Origin: Bacteriovoracaceae bacterium
GTDB lineage: Bacteria > Bdellovibrionota > Bacteriovoracia > Bacteriovoracales > Bacteriovoracaceae
NCBI GenBank assembly: GCA_019752535.1
Contig: JAIEMA010000005.1
Coordinates: 1 to 64,000, forward strand
Reading direction: 5' to 3'
Length of the DNA: 64,000 nucleotides
In this document: positions 9,566 to 18,087 of the stretch, one piece after another
How positions within the stretch are numbered: the stretch's first letter is position 1
How the letters are laid out: every line of letters starts with the position of its first letter
Notes under the pieces: generated by a model
Database searches by the model: none
Seen by the model: the letters and a program-made list of their open reading frames with translations, nothing else
What the model was told of the DNA's origin: nothing
Made by a program: the position numbers and the translations under genes

Positions 9566-10726
9566 TTATTTTACTTGGACGTAGTTCAAATCAGCAAAAA
9601 TTCCGCCAACACCGCTATCGCCGTATCCAGCTTTCAATGTGAGCTTTGCGACTTCGCTTAAAGGGTAATCATACTGACTTCCCCAATGATTCACTTTGAC
9701 TGTTTTAACACCTTTAGCATCAGTATAAACCTTCTCTAAAGAGATCCAGTGCAATTCCTTACTACCCGGAACTTCAATCATGAACATCGTGGGATGAGGA
9801 TTGCCTTCTTTAACAACTGCCTCAATCGCACTCTCTTGCACTTTCATTGTTTGAGCGAGTGTGACTTTGCCTTCAAAGTACTGCTCCACCAAAGTATTAG
9901 GGCGATAGCCGTGCGTAACTTTTTTCTTGGCACAGCCATTGGCCTGCAGAAAATCATTATAGTCTTCGGCCATAGTCGTTGGCATCACACCGGGAGTAAT
10001 ATCATTAAAAGCACTGTCCTCTCTGGAACACTCTCCTGTTTTAACAAGCGAGGGAGAGAGATGACCACACAGACTGTAGAGAAGATTTGTGGCGGCAGTC
10101 TGTCCGCAACGTCCTTCCCATCCACCCACTCCCCAAGAAGATCCTTGCTCTGCACTCAAAGTTTTATCTGGGCAGGTATAGCCTTGGAGTGTGGCATTTT
10201 TGGGGATTTTAACCTCAAGATTCACTTGATAGTTTTTTGCCACATAGACGTTATCAATAGCAGCTTTGTATGTCGGATTAAAAAGATCTTTCTTGGGAGC
10301 TTCTGCTTTTGAAGAAGCATTAATGCTCTTCATCCTTTCAAAATTATTTTTTAAATCCTCTTGGCACTTTTTATCACTTGCACCATTTTCACAAGTGTTA
10401 TGAAAAGAACAGACCACCTTGTCACCACAAGCATAATACCCAATGGCACTCTTCTGACCGGTCTTATTATAGTAAATAGTAATCTCGTCACATTTAGAAC
10501 GAGCGACAGAACTAAACTGTGGCGCTGTTTTAAGATTATCGACAAATAATTTTTTGCGAGTGAAATAATTCGCAGGAGCAGAGCAAGACCTCACTTCGCC
10601 TGGAGTTGTAAATTCGCTAATTGAGAGGAAGTCTGAAGCCAGGGTTGCCGATTCATGGAGCTCGATTGATGTTTGAAGATCGGCCCAAGCCTGAGTGGCA
10701 AAAAATAATATGAGTGCAAAAAACAT
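9566..10726 (-). CDS. secreted cysteine-rich protein with papain-like (C39-like) catalytic residues
   Basis: A 386-residue protein with a signal peptide (residues 1-15, ending AWA). The second half contains RCGQTAATNLLYS with candidate nucleophile C207, ELHWISL with H326, and KVNHWGS with N346. This Cys-His-Asn order and the CGxTAxxN helix start match papain-fold peptidases of the C39 type. The N-terminal 150 residues are a separate Cys-rich region (about eight Cys). It may be an exported protease or peptidase-like toxin; I recognise no named family. GGGGGAG sits six bases before the ATG. It is convergent with the YbhP-like gene. Confidence 0.7.
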   Translation of the reverse strand: MFFALILFFATQAWADLQTSIELHESATLASDFLSISEFTTPGEVRSCSAPANYFTRKKLFVDNLKTAPQFSSVARSKCDEITIYYNKTGQKSAIGYYACGDKVVCSFHNTCENGASDKKCQEDLKNNFERMKSINASSKAEAPKKDLFNPTYKAAIDNVYVAKNYQVNLEVKIPKNATLQGYTCPDKTLSAEQGSSWGVGGWEGRCGQTAATNLLYSLCGHLSPSLVKTGECSREDSAFNDITPGVMPTTMAEDYNDFLQANGCAKKKVTHGYRPNTLVEQYFEGKVTLAQTMKVQESAIEAVVKEGNPHPTMFMIEVPGSKELHWISLEKVYTDAKGVKTVKVNHWGSQYDYPLSEVAKLTLKAGYGDSGVGGIFADLNYVQVK

Positions 10727-10814
10727 TCAATTCTCCCCCAGCCATTATCTCCAGGAATGAGCTTAAGACCTAGACGGAAAAATGATCGTCACCTAAGTTG
10801 CTGTAATAACTAAG

Positions 10815-11834
10815 TTAGAGAGAAGATTCACTCACAGAAATATGCCTCATTTTCCAGTGTTCTACTTTTGGGTTCATGACCTTGAACCATAGAGGCGGAA
10901 TAAGGGCCAAAAGAATCATTCCCGGATACCCAGAAGGCAGCTGAGGAGCTTCGTCGTGATGCTTAAGAATGGTGTAAGGCAGATGCGCCAGGGCGTGATG
11001 GTCTGAGTGTCTTTGAAGATTAAAGAGCAAAAGATTCGAAAATTTGTGAGCTGAATTCCACGAGTGAATCGGAGTCACTTTTTCATAGCGACCGTTTCCA
11101 AGTGCTTTTCTTGAGAGTCCATAGTGTTCTAAATAATTCACTAATTCTAAAAGAACAAATCCAGTAATTCCCTGAAAGATAAAAAAGACAAAAACTTTCC
11201 ATCCAAAGAGAGCGGAAACAAGAGTCCATAACGCTGAAAGAGAGATGCCAATAAGCACTTTTTTCTGATCAATTTTCAATGCATGCTTAAAGCTATCTTT
11301 TATAGATCGAATAACAAAAGCATAAACGTTTTCATTGAGTCTAGCGCTGGCAGGATCCTCTGGAGTAGAAACCATGAGATGATGACCTCTCACATGCTCG
11401 ACTGCAAAATGCTGATACCAGACGGATGACAAAAGTAAATCGGCAACGAATCGCGGAAGTTTCTCTTTCTTATGACATAGCTCGTGCCCAACAGTAATTC
11501 CAAGACCTCCGGTATATAAACCCACCACAAAAGCCAGCAGCAAGACCTCCATCCAAGAGGTTGTATGGTAAACAGTTGAGGCGCCGTAGAAGATGAGAGC
11601 AACATGAGTGAAGGCAAATAAATAAAGAGCCGGCCCCCAAACTTTTGGTAATTTCCAAAGATTCTCTTCTTCCTTGGTAGGATTTTTCTTATCAACACCA
11701 ATTGCAGCATCAAAGAGAGGAATCCCTACAAAGACAAAAAGTACCGGTACCAATGAAGCGGGAAAAGGGTAACTCACACCCCAAAAGGCGATGACCGTAA
11801 AAATTAAAAAGGCAAAAAATTGAATAGGATGCAT
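10815..11834 (-). CDS. AlkB-type membrane di-iron hydroxylase (alkane 1-monooxygenase family)
   Basis: A 339-residue integral membrane protein with at least six hydrophobic helices. All diagnostic histidine boxes of the AlkB family are present: HELCH at 117-121, EHVRGHH at 146-152, NYLEHYGL at 233-240 and LQRHSDHH at 273-280. Known members hydroxylate terminal carbons of alkanes or fatty chains using rubredoxin. It is shorter than classical AlkB (about 380-400) and no rubredoxin gene is adjacent. In a host-dependent or scavenging bacterium it may act on prey lipid chains; that is inference. Confidence 0.9.
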   Translation of the reverse strand: MHPIQFFAFLIFTVIAFWGVSYPFPASLVPVLFVFVGIPLFDAAIGVDKKNPTKEEENLWKLPKVWGPALYLFAFTHVALIFYGASTVYHTTSWMEVLLLAFVVGLYTGGLGITVGHELCHKKEKLPRFVADLLLSSVWYQHFAVEHVRGHHLMVSTPEDPASARLNENVYAFVIRSIKDSFKHALKIDQKKVLIGISLSALWTLVSALFGWKVFVFFIFQGITGFVLLELVNYLEHYGLSRKALGNGRYEKVTPIHSWNSAHKFSNLLLFNLQRHSDHHALAHLPYTILKHHDEAPQLPSGYPGMILLALIPPLWFKVMNPKVEHWKMRHISVSESSL

Positions 11835-11854
11835 GGGGCTAGATTAAAAAAAAT

Positions 11855-12517
11855 CTAGTTAATGGCCATCTTCTTTCCATCTTGAAAGAGCCAAGTCGGG
11901 CCTACAAAGACTTTTCTTTCACCATCAATGACAATTCCGGCGCCATCTGGGCAAACATAAAGGGAACGCTTTTGTTTGCGAGTGAATTTTCTAAATTCGG
12001 CATCATAGCGAGGAGAATTGCGATAATGAGGAAAGAAATCAAACTCTACCAGGGCCATGGCATCAAGATTCTTAATATTGTCGTGGTTTTCGTCGCGATC
12101 AAATGAAGGCATAGCCGCCGTTTCTATATCTGGAGTCATCATAATGGCTCCTGCAGAAAGTCCCGTCAGAATGCCTCCATGATGAACATAGTCTCGAAGA
12201 GCTTCAAGCATCTTTGTTTTTCTTAACCACAGAAGAAAATGGAATGTATTTCCTCCCCCTAGATGAATAACATCGGCCTTAAGTACTTCTTTAAAGAGGA
12301 TGCGATCAAAGGGAACATCGACTGGGAAATGCAGAAAACGCTTAACCCGAAAGCGGCGATACTGATCGACGAAATGCTGAAATTCAATTTCTGAAAGATA
12401 AGATGAGGCAGGGATATAGGCCATGAGTGGATTTTTTGCATCCACCATACGAAAGAGTTCATCATCTAAGACGCGATTAGCGCGGGCATCTCCACCCGCG
12501 TACATTACCAATTTCAC
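11855..12517 (-). CDS. peptidase E (S51) family alpha-aspartyl dipeptidase-like protein
   Basis: A 220-residue Class I glutamine-amidotransferase-like fold. HLGGGNTFHFL at about 86-96 and GLSAGAIMM, with the nucleophilic serine at about 121, are the S51 hallmarks. PepE hydrolyses Asp-X dipeptides; cyanophycinase is a relative, but the length favours PepE. The start is GTG at 12517, directly abutting the stop of the upstream SelO-like gene (12518), so the two are very probably one operon. Confidence 0.85.
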   Translation of the reverse strand: MKLVMYAGGDARANRVLDDELFRMVDAKNPLMAYIPASSYLSEIEFQHFVDQYRRFRVKRFLHFPVDVPFDRILFKEVLKADVIHLGGGNTFHFLLWLRKTKMLEALRDYVHHGGILTGLSAGAIMMTPDIETAAMPSFDRDENHDNIKNLDAMALVEFDFFPHYRNSPRYDAEFRKFTRKQKRSLYVCPDGAGIVIDGERKVFVGPTWLFQDGKKMAIN

Positions 12518-14371
12518 TTATAAACCTTCGCGGCACTCCCGCACAATTCCGGCCATGTCTCGCAGTATATTTTTTTGCCTTACCGGAAAATCTTCACCTG
12601 AATCTTCACTGATTTTTTTTCTCAGGTCAGGGTTTAAGGTTTGATAATGAGCAAATTCACTCACTAGATTAAAAATTTCTTCGGATTTCAAACGAGGACG
12701 AGACTTCCCAACTTTCTGAACGACATAAGTAATCGAGTCACCAGTGACACGGTCATACTTATTGATGACTGAAGATCTCATCGTAATATCGAGCAGTATT
12801 TGATGACGCTCTTTATTCTCAAGCTTCGCCACTAAATCTACGAGATTAAGATAAGAGACTTGGAAGCGCTGGATTTGTTTTTTGAGCATCGGAGTCATAC
12901 GTAAATCGTTCTTTGTCGCATAACTTGAACGAATAATTTCGATAAACTCCAATGGCTCTAGAAGTGATCCACGAGTCAGATAGAGCTGCGGTAGCTCTCG
13001 CAAAATGTCACGCATACAGAAAACGGCATCACGTGTAATACCATCAGCAACTTTGTATACACCCTTCTGGCTCTTCGCTGATTCAAACCAAGTAAAAGCT
13101 CTTCTAAAAACTCTTAAATGATTTAAATGCGCTTTCATTAGATCAGCGCTGTATTTTTCCTTAAACCCAATCTTATACATTAAATTTTCGTATTTCGATG
13201 TTTCAAAAACTTCGTCGAATTTTTTTAATGAACTATGATTCTTGAAATCGGCCAGAGGACGCTTCTTCTTTTTAACAAGAAAGTCTGTTATCTGTGCAAA
13301 GCACTGAACAATATATTTGGCTTTCTGTCTCTGCTCTAAGATTGTTGTGGAAAATCTTTGGACATCATCATAGCGGTATTCACTATGAAATAATCCAAAC
13401 TGGCGGATAGAACCATAATCAATCACACCACCATCCATGAGAATATTATCTCCATCCCAGTCGAGCCAACAGAAGATATACTCATCTTCGAAACGAGCCG
13501 CTGTCGAGGCAAACGTTTTAGCCACTTGATTGAGCATGTAGTTATATTTTTCACTCGGAGATTTTTCTCTGACATCTTCCCAGTCACCGTTTAAAACTTG
13601 GCGCTCGATATAGTAATCGGCCACTTGCTTAAGAGTTTTAAGATTGCCTTGTTTCAAATGATTAAAGAAGTGAGAAGGACGGATCAGATTTCTATAGGCT
13701 CTCACGTTAATAGCTAAGCCTTTATCGTATTCTACTGTTGCCAGTAATCTTTCTGTCTTGACACGGTTTTTATGAAAGACTTCGCTAAAAAATAAAGTCT
13801 CTAATCCCTCACCTGTTTCACTACAGCCGCAGCCATAAGAAATTGTAGGATCACCCGTTTGATAATAGCGTTTGTTGATATTCACTGCTGGAGAGAGTTT
13901 GGTTCCTCCAGTTCCACAGCTTGAGACATCCCAAGTCACACCTTGATGGCGAATCTGTCCATTCCAGATCGTGCGCCCGTCACCCGAAGTTCGACCTGTT
14001 TTATCAGGATGCTGAAGCTGTAAATAGCGAGTGGCCATATAAGTATTAGGCTTCATCTCGTCTGCAGGCACTTGAACTTTGTTTTCGATATCCCATTCAT
14101 TGATAATTTGAATGCTGAATGTATCGAGGATTTGTTTTTCTAATTCAGGATTAAGTTCATTAGGGTGATCTTTGGGAATGAGTCCCATCTCTTTGGCGAG
14201 ATCAAAATGAAAAAAGACGACACGTCCACCTTTCTTCACTCTCGCCTGGTACTCAACTCGCCCCTCTGGGACTTGGGCTTTAAAAGGATGCTCTCCATTA
14301 ATTTTGGCAAAGGGAGCATAATGCTTTTTATTGTCATCAGTTTGCATATCAAGTTTTTTCGTTGATCCCAA
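12518..14371 (-). CDS. divergent SelO/YdiU-like pseudokinase-fold protein
   Basis: A 617-residue protein whose central part follows the order of SelO (UPF0061), an enzyme that AMPylates proteins. I see SGDGRT at 129-134, a WDVSSCGTGGTK segment in the position of the SelO WD..LKGAGPT loop, NLIRPSHFF at 228-236, then DGDNI (N309) and IDYG with D318 as the metal-binding DFG-like aspartate. The SelO catalytic lysine position appears to be C152, with a lysine six residues later. An extra CGC at 181-183 and a long C-terminal region are lineage-specific. The start is TTG with AGGA nine bases upstream; an ATG at 14347 is the alternative. Confidence 0.6.
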   Translation of the reverse strand: MGSTKKLDMQTDDNKKHYAPFAKINGEHPFKAQVPEGRVEYQARVKKGGRVVFFHFDLAKEMGLIPKDHPNELNPELEKQILDTFSIQIINEWDIENKVQVPADEMKPNTYMATRYLQLQHPDKTGRTSGDGRTIWNGQIRHQGVTWDVSSCGTGGTKLSPAVNINKRYYQTGDPTISYGCGCSETGEGLETLFFSEVFHKNRVKTERLLATVEYDKGLAINVRAYRNLIRPSHFFNHLKQGNLKTLKQVADYYIERQVLNGDWEDVREKSPSEKYNYMLNQVAKTFASTAARFEDEYIFCWLDWDGDNILMDGGVIDYGSIRQFGLFHSEYRYDDVQRFSTTILEQRQKAKYIVQCFAQITDFLVKKKKRPLADFKNHSSLKKFDEVFETSKYENLMYKIGFKEKYSADLMKAHLNHLRVFRRAFTWFESAKSQKGVYKVADGITRDAVFCMRDILRELPQLYLTRGSLLEPLEFIEIIRSSYATKNDLRMTPMLKKQIQRFQVSYLNLVDLVAKLENKERHQILLDITMRSSVINKYDRVTGDSITYVVQKVGKSRPRLKSEEIFNLVSEFAHYQTLNPDLRKKISEDSGEDFPVRQKNILRDMAGIVRECREGL

Positions 14372-14460
14372 AACTTACCATCCTTGGTATTACTCAATAA
14401 AATTATAGGACTGTAGACACGTAACACCAAACTAAAATTGTCAGAGGGATGTTTTTTCCT

Positions 14461-15309
14461 CTATAGCAGAGCTAAGAGGTCAAGAAATTGAGTGCGATAG
14501 GTGGTATTTTGAAGGTGAAAAGCGTCAGTATGCTGACCCTTCTCAATTTTCCACCACCATTTTTTTGATTTCACCAAATCGAATCCTTCTTTTCCTAATT
14601 CATAAGGAACGACAGGATCATCAGGTGCATGCATGAATAAAACAGGAATCGCTATTTTTGAGAGTACTTTCTTGGAGGCATATTCATCAGAGACAACAAG
14701 ATAGGCCAAAGGAGAGAGAGGCCACGTGAGCCAAACGCTCTTCATCTTGGCAAACGCGATATCCTTGTAACTTGGAAAAGTTGAATCCTGAACGAGTAGA
14801 CTCACCTCTTTTTGATGAGGGAAATCCACAATCGCGCGCGCAGCAATTTGCCCTCCAAGACTTTGCCCATAGACAATGAAGGTCTTCGTTTGTCTGGATT
14901 GATGATCTTTAAATGACCAATCAAGGGCAGCTAGCGCATCCTCATAGACGCCCTTCTGACTGGGCTCCCCTTCAGAGAATCCATACCCTCGATAATCAAA
15001 GACCAGAAGGTCATACTCCTGCTTCACAAGCCAGGCGAGATTGAAAAAATGCGATGACATATTTTCTGCATTTCCGTGAAAGAGAATGATTGTCCCTTTA
15101 GGTGACTGAGCACGAAAGGCCCAGGTCAGAAGCTTTGTGCCATCCTTAGAGGTAATCCAAGTTTCTTCAGGCTCAAGCCCCACTCTTTGAGGGGCCAAGA
15201 GAGCTCCCTTGATAGGCTGGTAAAAGACTCCGGAGCAACTCGTGCATAACAGAAGCAGAATGATCTTAACCTTGCCCTGACTTAGTATTAACGGATTCCT
15301 CATCACCAT
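14461..15309 (-). CDS. alpha/beta hydrolase, probable exported or lipoprotein
   Basis: A serine hydrolase of about 282 residues. It has the oxyanion strand ILFHGNAENM, the DYRGYGFS motif, nucleophile elbow GQSLGG, an acidic residue in HAPDDPVVP and a late histidine in GQHTDAFH. This fits the BEM46/YqiA-like hydrolases. A hydrophobic segment ending LLLLCTSCSG suggests a signal peptide with a weak lipobox at the second cysteine. The start is uncertain: ATGs at 15303 and 15309 precede the signal peptide; a longer reading to 15360 would collide with the small plus-strand gene at 15352. Substrate unknown. Confidence 0.8.
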   Translation of the reverse strand: MVMRNPLILSQGKVKIILLLLCTSCSGVFYQPIKGALLAPQRVGLEPEETWITSKDGTKLLTWAFRAQSPKGTIILFHGNAENMSSHFFNLAWLVKQEYDLLVFDYRGYGFSEGEPSQKGVYEDALAALDWSFKDHQSRQTKTFIVYGQSLGGQIAARAIVDFPHQKEVSLLVQDSTFPSYKDIAFAKMKSVWLTWPLSPLAYLVVSDEYASKKVLSKIAIPVLFMHAPDDPVVPYELGKEGFDLVKSKKWWWKIEKGQHTDAFHLQNTTYRTQFLDLLALL

Positions 15310-15351
15310 GAAGAAGTCTTTTAGGCGAAGATAGAGAGCATGGAGGTCTTT

Positions 15352-15504
15352 ATGACTCATTTTATGGCCCGTACATTTTTATTTTTAGCTAGTCCATTTT
15401 TGATGGTGCTCTATTGGCGCAACAACATCAAAAAAATTGATCTTGAAGAGCTAAGGATGATGGTTTCTTACAATGATCTCGGAAGTTTTTTTCCTGAGCG
15501 TTAA
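15352..15504 (+). CDS. small 50-residue protein with one hydrophobic segment
   Basis: A short reading frame of 50 codons. GGAGG at 15342-15346 lies five bases before the ATG, which is as good as any ribosome site in the window. The peptide opens MTHFMARTFLFLASPFLMVL (hydrophobic, possibly membrane-inserting) and ends in a charged, non-repetitive tail with KKIDLEELRMMV. It sits alone on the plus strand between two minus-strand genes and its stop abuts the stop of the dipeptidase gene. I recognise no family; expression is unproven. Confidence 0.55.
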   Translation: MTHFMARTFLFLASPFLMVLYWRNNIKKIDLEELRMMVSYNDLGSFFPER

Positions 15505-16200
15505 TCACTCTACGTCAAAATCGAAATAGCGCCCTGGGAAAGCTTCAGTCACGAGTGAGAAATGCCACCACTCTTTATCGTAATTTTTAAAACCGTTCTT
15601 CACCATCAAATCAAAAAGTAATTTTCTATTTTTTCTCTGCTCTTCAGTAATCTGAGCTGAAGCGGTGTGAGATTTTTCATGAAAAAAATCAAACACAGTC
15701 CCCATATCCAGCTCTTCGCCATTCGCATTGACTAAAGTCAGATCGACAGCACTTCCGCGAGAGTGACTTGATTGTCTGGCGATATACCCCAGCTCAAACA
15801 ATTGAGCCTTTGAGTAGTTGGGATAATATTTCTCTTTGATCTCTTGCACGTCACCAGGGCGCTTGCCCCAGTCTTGAAAAAACTGAACGGCTTTTACCGG
15901 ACGATAAGCATCATAGATCTTTAAACTCAGTCCCAGCTTTTGGGCTTCGGCTTGCGCGAGACATAATTTTTTTGCTCCCGTTTCACTAAAGATCGCCTCC
16001 ACTCTACGGTAGCCATCAACCACCTCACCCGTGAAATTTTCTGTGGTCGCGTAAGTCGCGCCAATCACAAGAGATGGACAAATTTGAGAGAGAGAGACAA
16101 AACCATTAGGGATCATCGTTTTACCTTCAAGAGTCGCACACGCCACCAATGTGAATATTAGAATTTTAAAAGAAACGGTAGAAGCCCAGTTGAATTTCAC
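15505..16200 (-). CDS. D-Ala-D-Ala dipeptidase (VanX/DdpX, M15D) lipoprotein
   Basis: A 231-residue zinc dipeptidase. The motifs are YDAYRP with R100, SSHSRGSAVD with zinc ligands H146 and D153, and EWWHF with E210 and H213. The N-terminus after a GTG start at 16200 gives a signal peptide with lipobox LVAC (C21), so it is probably periplasmic and lipid-anchored. AGGAG lies ten bases upstream. VanX-type enzymes cleave D-Ala-D-Ala dipeptide; a secreted form could recycle or attack peptidoglycan fragments. It overlaps the end of the split Lnb/DUF4105 gene by 35 bases and is the last gene of that operon. Confidence 0.88.
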   Translation of the reverse strand: MKFNWASTVSFKILIFTLVACATLEGKTMIPNGFVSLSQICPSLVIGATYATTENFTGEVVDGYRRVEAIFSETGAKKLCLAQAEAQKLGLSLKIYDAYRPVKAVQFFQDWGKRPGDVQEIKEKYYPNYSKAQLFELGYIARQSSHSRGSAVDLTLVNANGEELDMGTVFDFFHEKSHTASAQITEEQRKNRKLLFDLMVKNGFKNYDKEWWHFSLVTEAFPGRYFDFDVE

Positions 16201-16852
16201 GACCTTTACTCTCCTGACCTGCACCCTTAAGTGAGTATGACCAAACTTTAGAAGCATGATAACGAATCTCTAAGGAATGAGTAAAGATTTGGTCAGAAAA
16301 CAGGGGGGCTTGGAGATAATTAGACCATTTATAACCAATTATCGAGAGCATAGAGATCTTTTTCGATGGCACCCAGCGTCCCCACACTTCAGGGCCCACT
16401 GCCGCTCTCCACTGTGTGGGAAACCCATTACTGTAATCGAGTTCAAACTTAGTGAGGAAAGCCAGAAAATTCTCAGAAGTCGAAGACCCAATACTTGCTC
16501 CGCCACCGGCTTCTAAAGTCGTGGCGAGGCAATACTTACAAGCATTGTCTGTGATCGTGCGCATCCCAAGCTTGGCCGTCCAAGAAAGGGAGTTCTGCCA
16601 TTGAGTGATGGGCTGAAAACTTGAAACTCTAAAAATATCCAGATTATCAAGATAAGCCTTATTCACTTGTCCATATTCAGTTTGCTGAAGACGACCTGTG
16701 AGACCTGCAAAATGAATTTCCGAAAATGTCGGCTGACCGGGAAGAGGGTCAAGTAAATCATGAAGAGCAAATCTCATACTTGCCGTCCCAAAACTTCCTT
16801 GTCCATCACGGTAACCCGCTCCAGCCCCCCCAGCGCTGAGAGCGATGACCAT
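16166..16852 (-). CDS. C-terminal fragment of Lnb/DUF4105 protein (outer-membrane barrel-like part), frame-shifted from 16806..18086
   Basis: A 228-codon frame that starts inside the previous gene. From GAGAGYRDG onwards it reads RFALHDLLDPLPG, the sequence that follows the papain-like domain in full-length DUF4105 proteins of this group. The rest alternates polar and hydrophobic residues with many Tyr/Trp/Phe and ends FYRFF, as beta-barrels do. It has no signal peptide of its own. Removing one G from the G7 run (complement of 16825-16831) would fuse it in frame to the upstream part. So this is half of one gene, not a gene of its own, unless slippage joins the two. Confidence 0.75.
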   Translation of the reverse strand: MVIALSAGGAGAGYRDGQGSFGTASMRFALHDLLDPLPGQPTFSEIHFAGLTGRLQQTEYGQVNKAYLDNLDIFRVSSFQPITQWQNSLSWTAKLGMRTITDNACKYCLATTLEAGGGASIGSSTSENFLAFLTKFELDYSNGFPTQWRAAVGPEVWGRWVPSKKISMLSIIGYKWSNYLQAPLFSDQIFTHSLEIRYHASKVWSYSLKGAGQESKGREIQLGFYRFF

Positions 16853-18086
16853 TTTCCGGGGTAAATTCAGAAGCAGGAGTCATGCTCAAAGGCTTCGAGG
16901 TGTATTCTGTCACAGCTCTAGCCGTCAGCAGCTCATGTCTCTTCGCATTTGTTGCTTTTGTTTCGTAGACCAATCCTTTGGCATTGATAAAATCAAATCC
17001 ATCAATCGCCGTATCAAGCAAATCCGCTCGAATTTGGGGATGATGAATAGTTCCTACAATTTCTTCAGAGCGTAGAGGATTATTGACCAAGTCATGGACG
17101 ATTTTAATTTCAATATCTGATAATTTTTTTGTCCGAAACTCTAGACGAGAGAGGACAGAGGGACGGTAGCGCGAGCCGGCCACGAGATTGGGCTCTTCAA
17201 TCACCACACGAACCGTATCAATAGGAATCACATACAACGAAGGCAGACGATTGGTGAGATTCAAATCTGGGTTGCCCACTTCCATGAGACTTAAAACATG
17301 GTAGCTGCAATTTTCAGTAAAAAATTTGTAATCAAAATATGTAGGCCCCAACTCCCACATGTGCTCCACCATACGATCGATTTGGGGTTGAGTAAAATTG
17401 AGCTTGTACTCCCAAAGATCGCGGGACTCAAAGTCATTATACTCACGAACTTTATAATAATAAGGAACGGCCGTGAATGTGCCTGGGAACAGCCCAAGCA
17501 TGGATTTGGTGGCGTACACCAAAACATTACTCGTATCCATGACAGCGGCGTAATTGATTCCGTAATCTAATAGTTCTGCTTGGTCTTGATCATCTTGTCG
17601 ATGAGTCGCTGAATTGAAACGTAAAAATGTGTGACCAAAAGCTGAAGCGGGTGAATTAATAAAATAGGATGAAAAAATGAGGCTGACAGATTTCGCATTG
17701 AGTTTCGAGACAAACTCACGAAATTCAGGACATTCATTGACTGGATTTAAATTTAAAGTAGGAATTTTTACTTTAAGCCAATTGTAGCGGGCCGGGAAAC
17801 GACAGAGAGCAGACTTTGAGTCGATGGGATGTGTGATTGATTGGAAAGCTTTAATGGTGGCTTCTAATTCTTCTACCGGATCGCTCTTTCCATTTTTCGA
17901 AAGGTAACTCGCCTCACCATCGGCCTGGGCGGCGTAACCAAAAAGCGTTTTTTTATAATGAACCATGTTGAGCCACAAAGGCTCTTTAGCCCATGACTCC
18001 ACATTGGCCTGAGCCATGTGAGGAAGTAACAAAAAAAAAGCGCCCAGGATAATCCCAGGCGCCAAGAGTTTAAGCTTTGATCTCAA
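16806..18086 (-). CDS. Lnb/DUF4105 N-terminal periplasmic domain protein, truncated by a frameshift
   Basis: A 426-residue product with signal peptide (MAQA at 24-27). The DUF4105 core has SPASAFGHTFLRF with H152 and FFTENCSYH with C260, the proposed catalytic pair of this NlpC/P60-like domain. Lnb of Bacteroides uses such a domain to N-acylate lipoproteins. The frame ends prematurely just after ENGHRSQRW at a run of seven G; the missing barrel-like C-terminus is in the next frame (16166..16852). The stop of the DUF3015 gene is one base upstream of its start, so the two are co-transcribed. Confidence 0.85.
   Translation of the reverse strand: MRSKLKLLAPGIILGAFFLLLPHMAQANVESWAKEPLWLNMVHYKKTLFGYAAQADGEASYLSKNGKSDPVEELEATIKAFQSITHPIDSKSALCRFPARYNWLKVKIPTLNLNPVNECPEFREFVSKLNAKSVSLIFSSYFINSPASAFGHTFLRFNSATHRQDDQDQAELLDYGINYAAVMDTSNVLVYATKSMLGLFPGTFTAVPYYYKVREYNDFESRDLWEYKLNFTQPQIDRMVEHMWELGPTYFDYKFFTENCSYHVLSLMEVGNPDLNLTNRLPSLYVIPIDTVRVVIEEPNLVAGSRYRPSVLSRLEFRTKKLSDIEIKIVHDLVNNPLRSEEIVGTIHHPQIRADLLDTAIDGFDFINAKGLVYETKATNAKRHELLTARAVTEYTSKPLSMTPASEFTPENGHRSQRWGGWSGLP
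16825..16831 (-). other. G7 homopolymer at the Lnb/DUF4105 frame break
   Basis: Seven consecutive C on the plus strand (G on the coding strand). With six G, the coding strand reads R-W-G-A-G-A-G-Y-R-D straight through and joins the two DUF4105 fragments into one protein of about 640 residues. With seven, translation stops six codons later. This is either a true indel, a phase-variable tract, a slippage site or an assembly error. Confidence 0.8.
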
Positions 18087-18087
18087 A

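Noticed and set aside
14435-14465. AGAGG/CCTCT hairpin between the hydrolase and SelO-like genes
   Set aside because: Only five pairs with a long T-rich loop; too weak to call.
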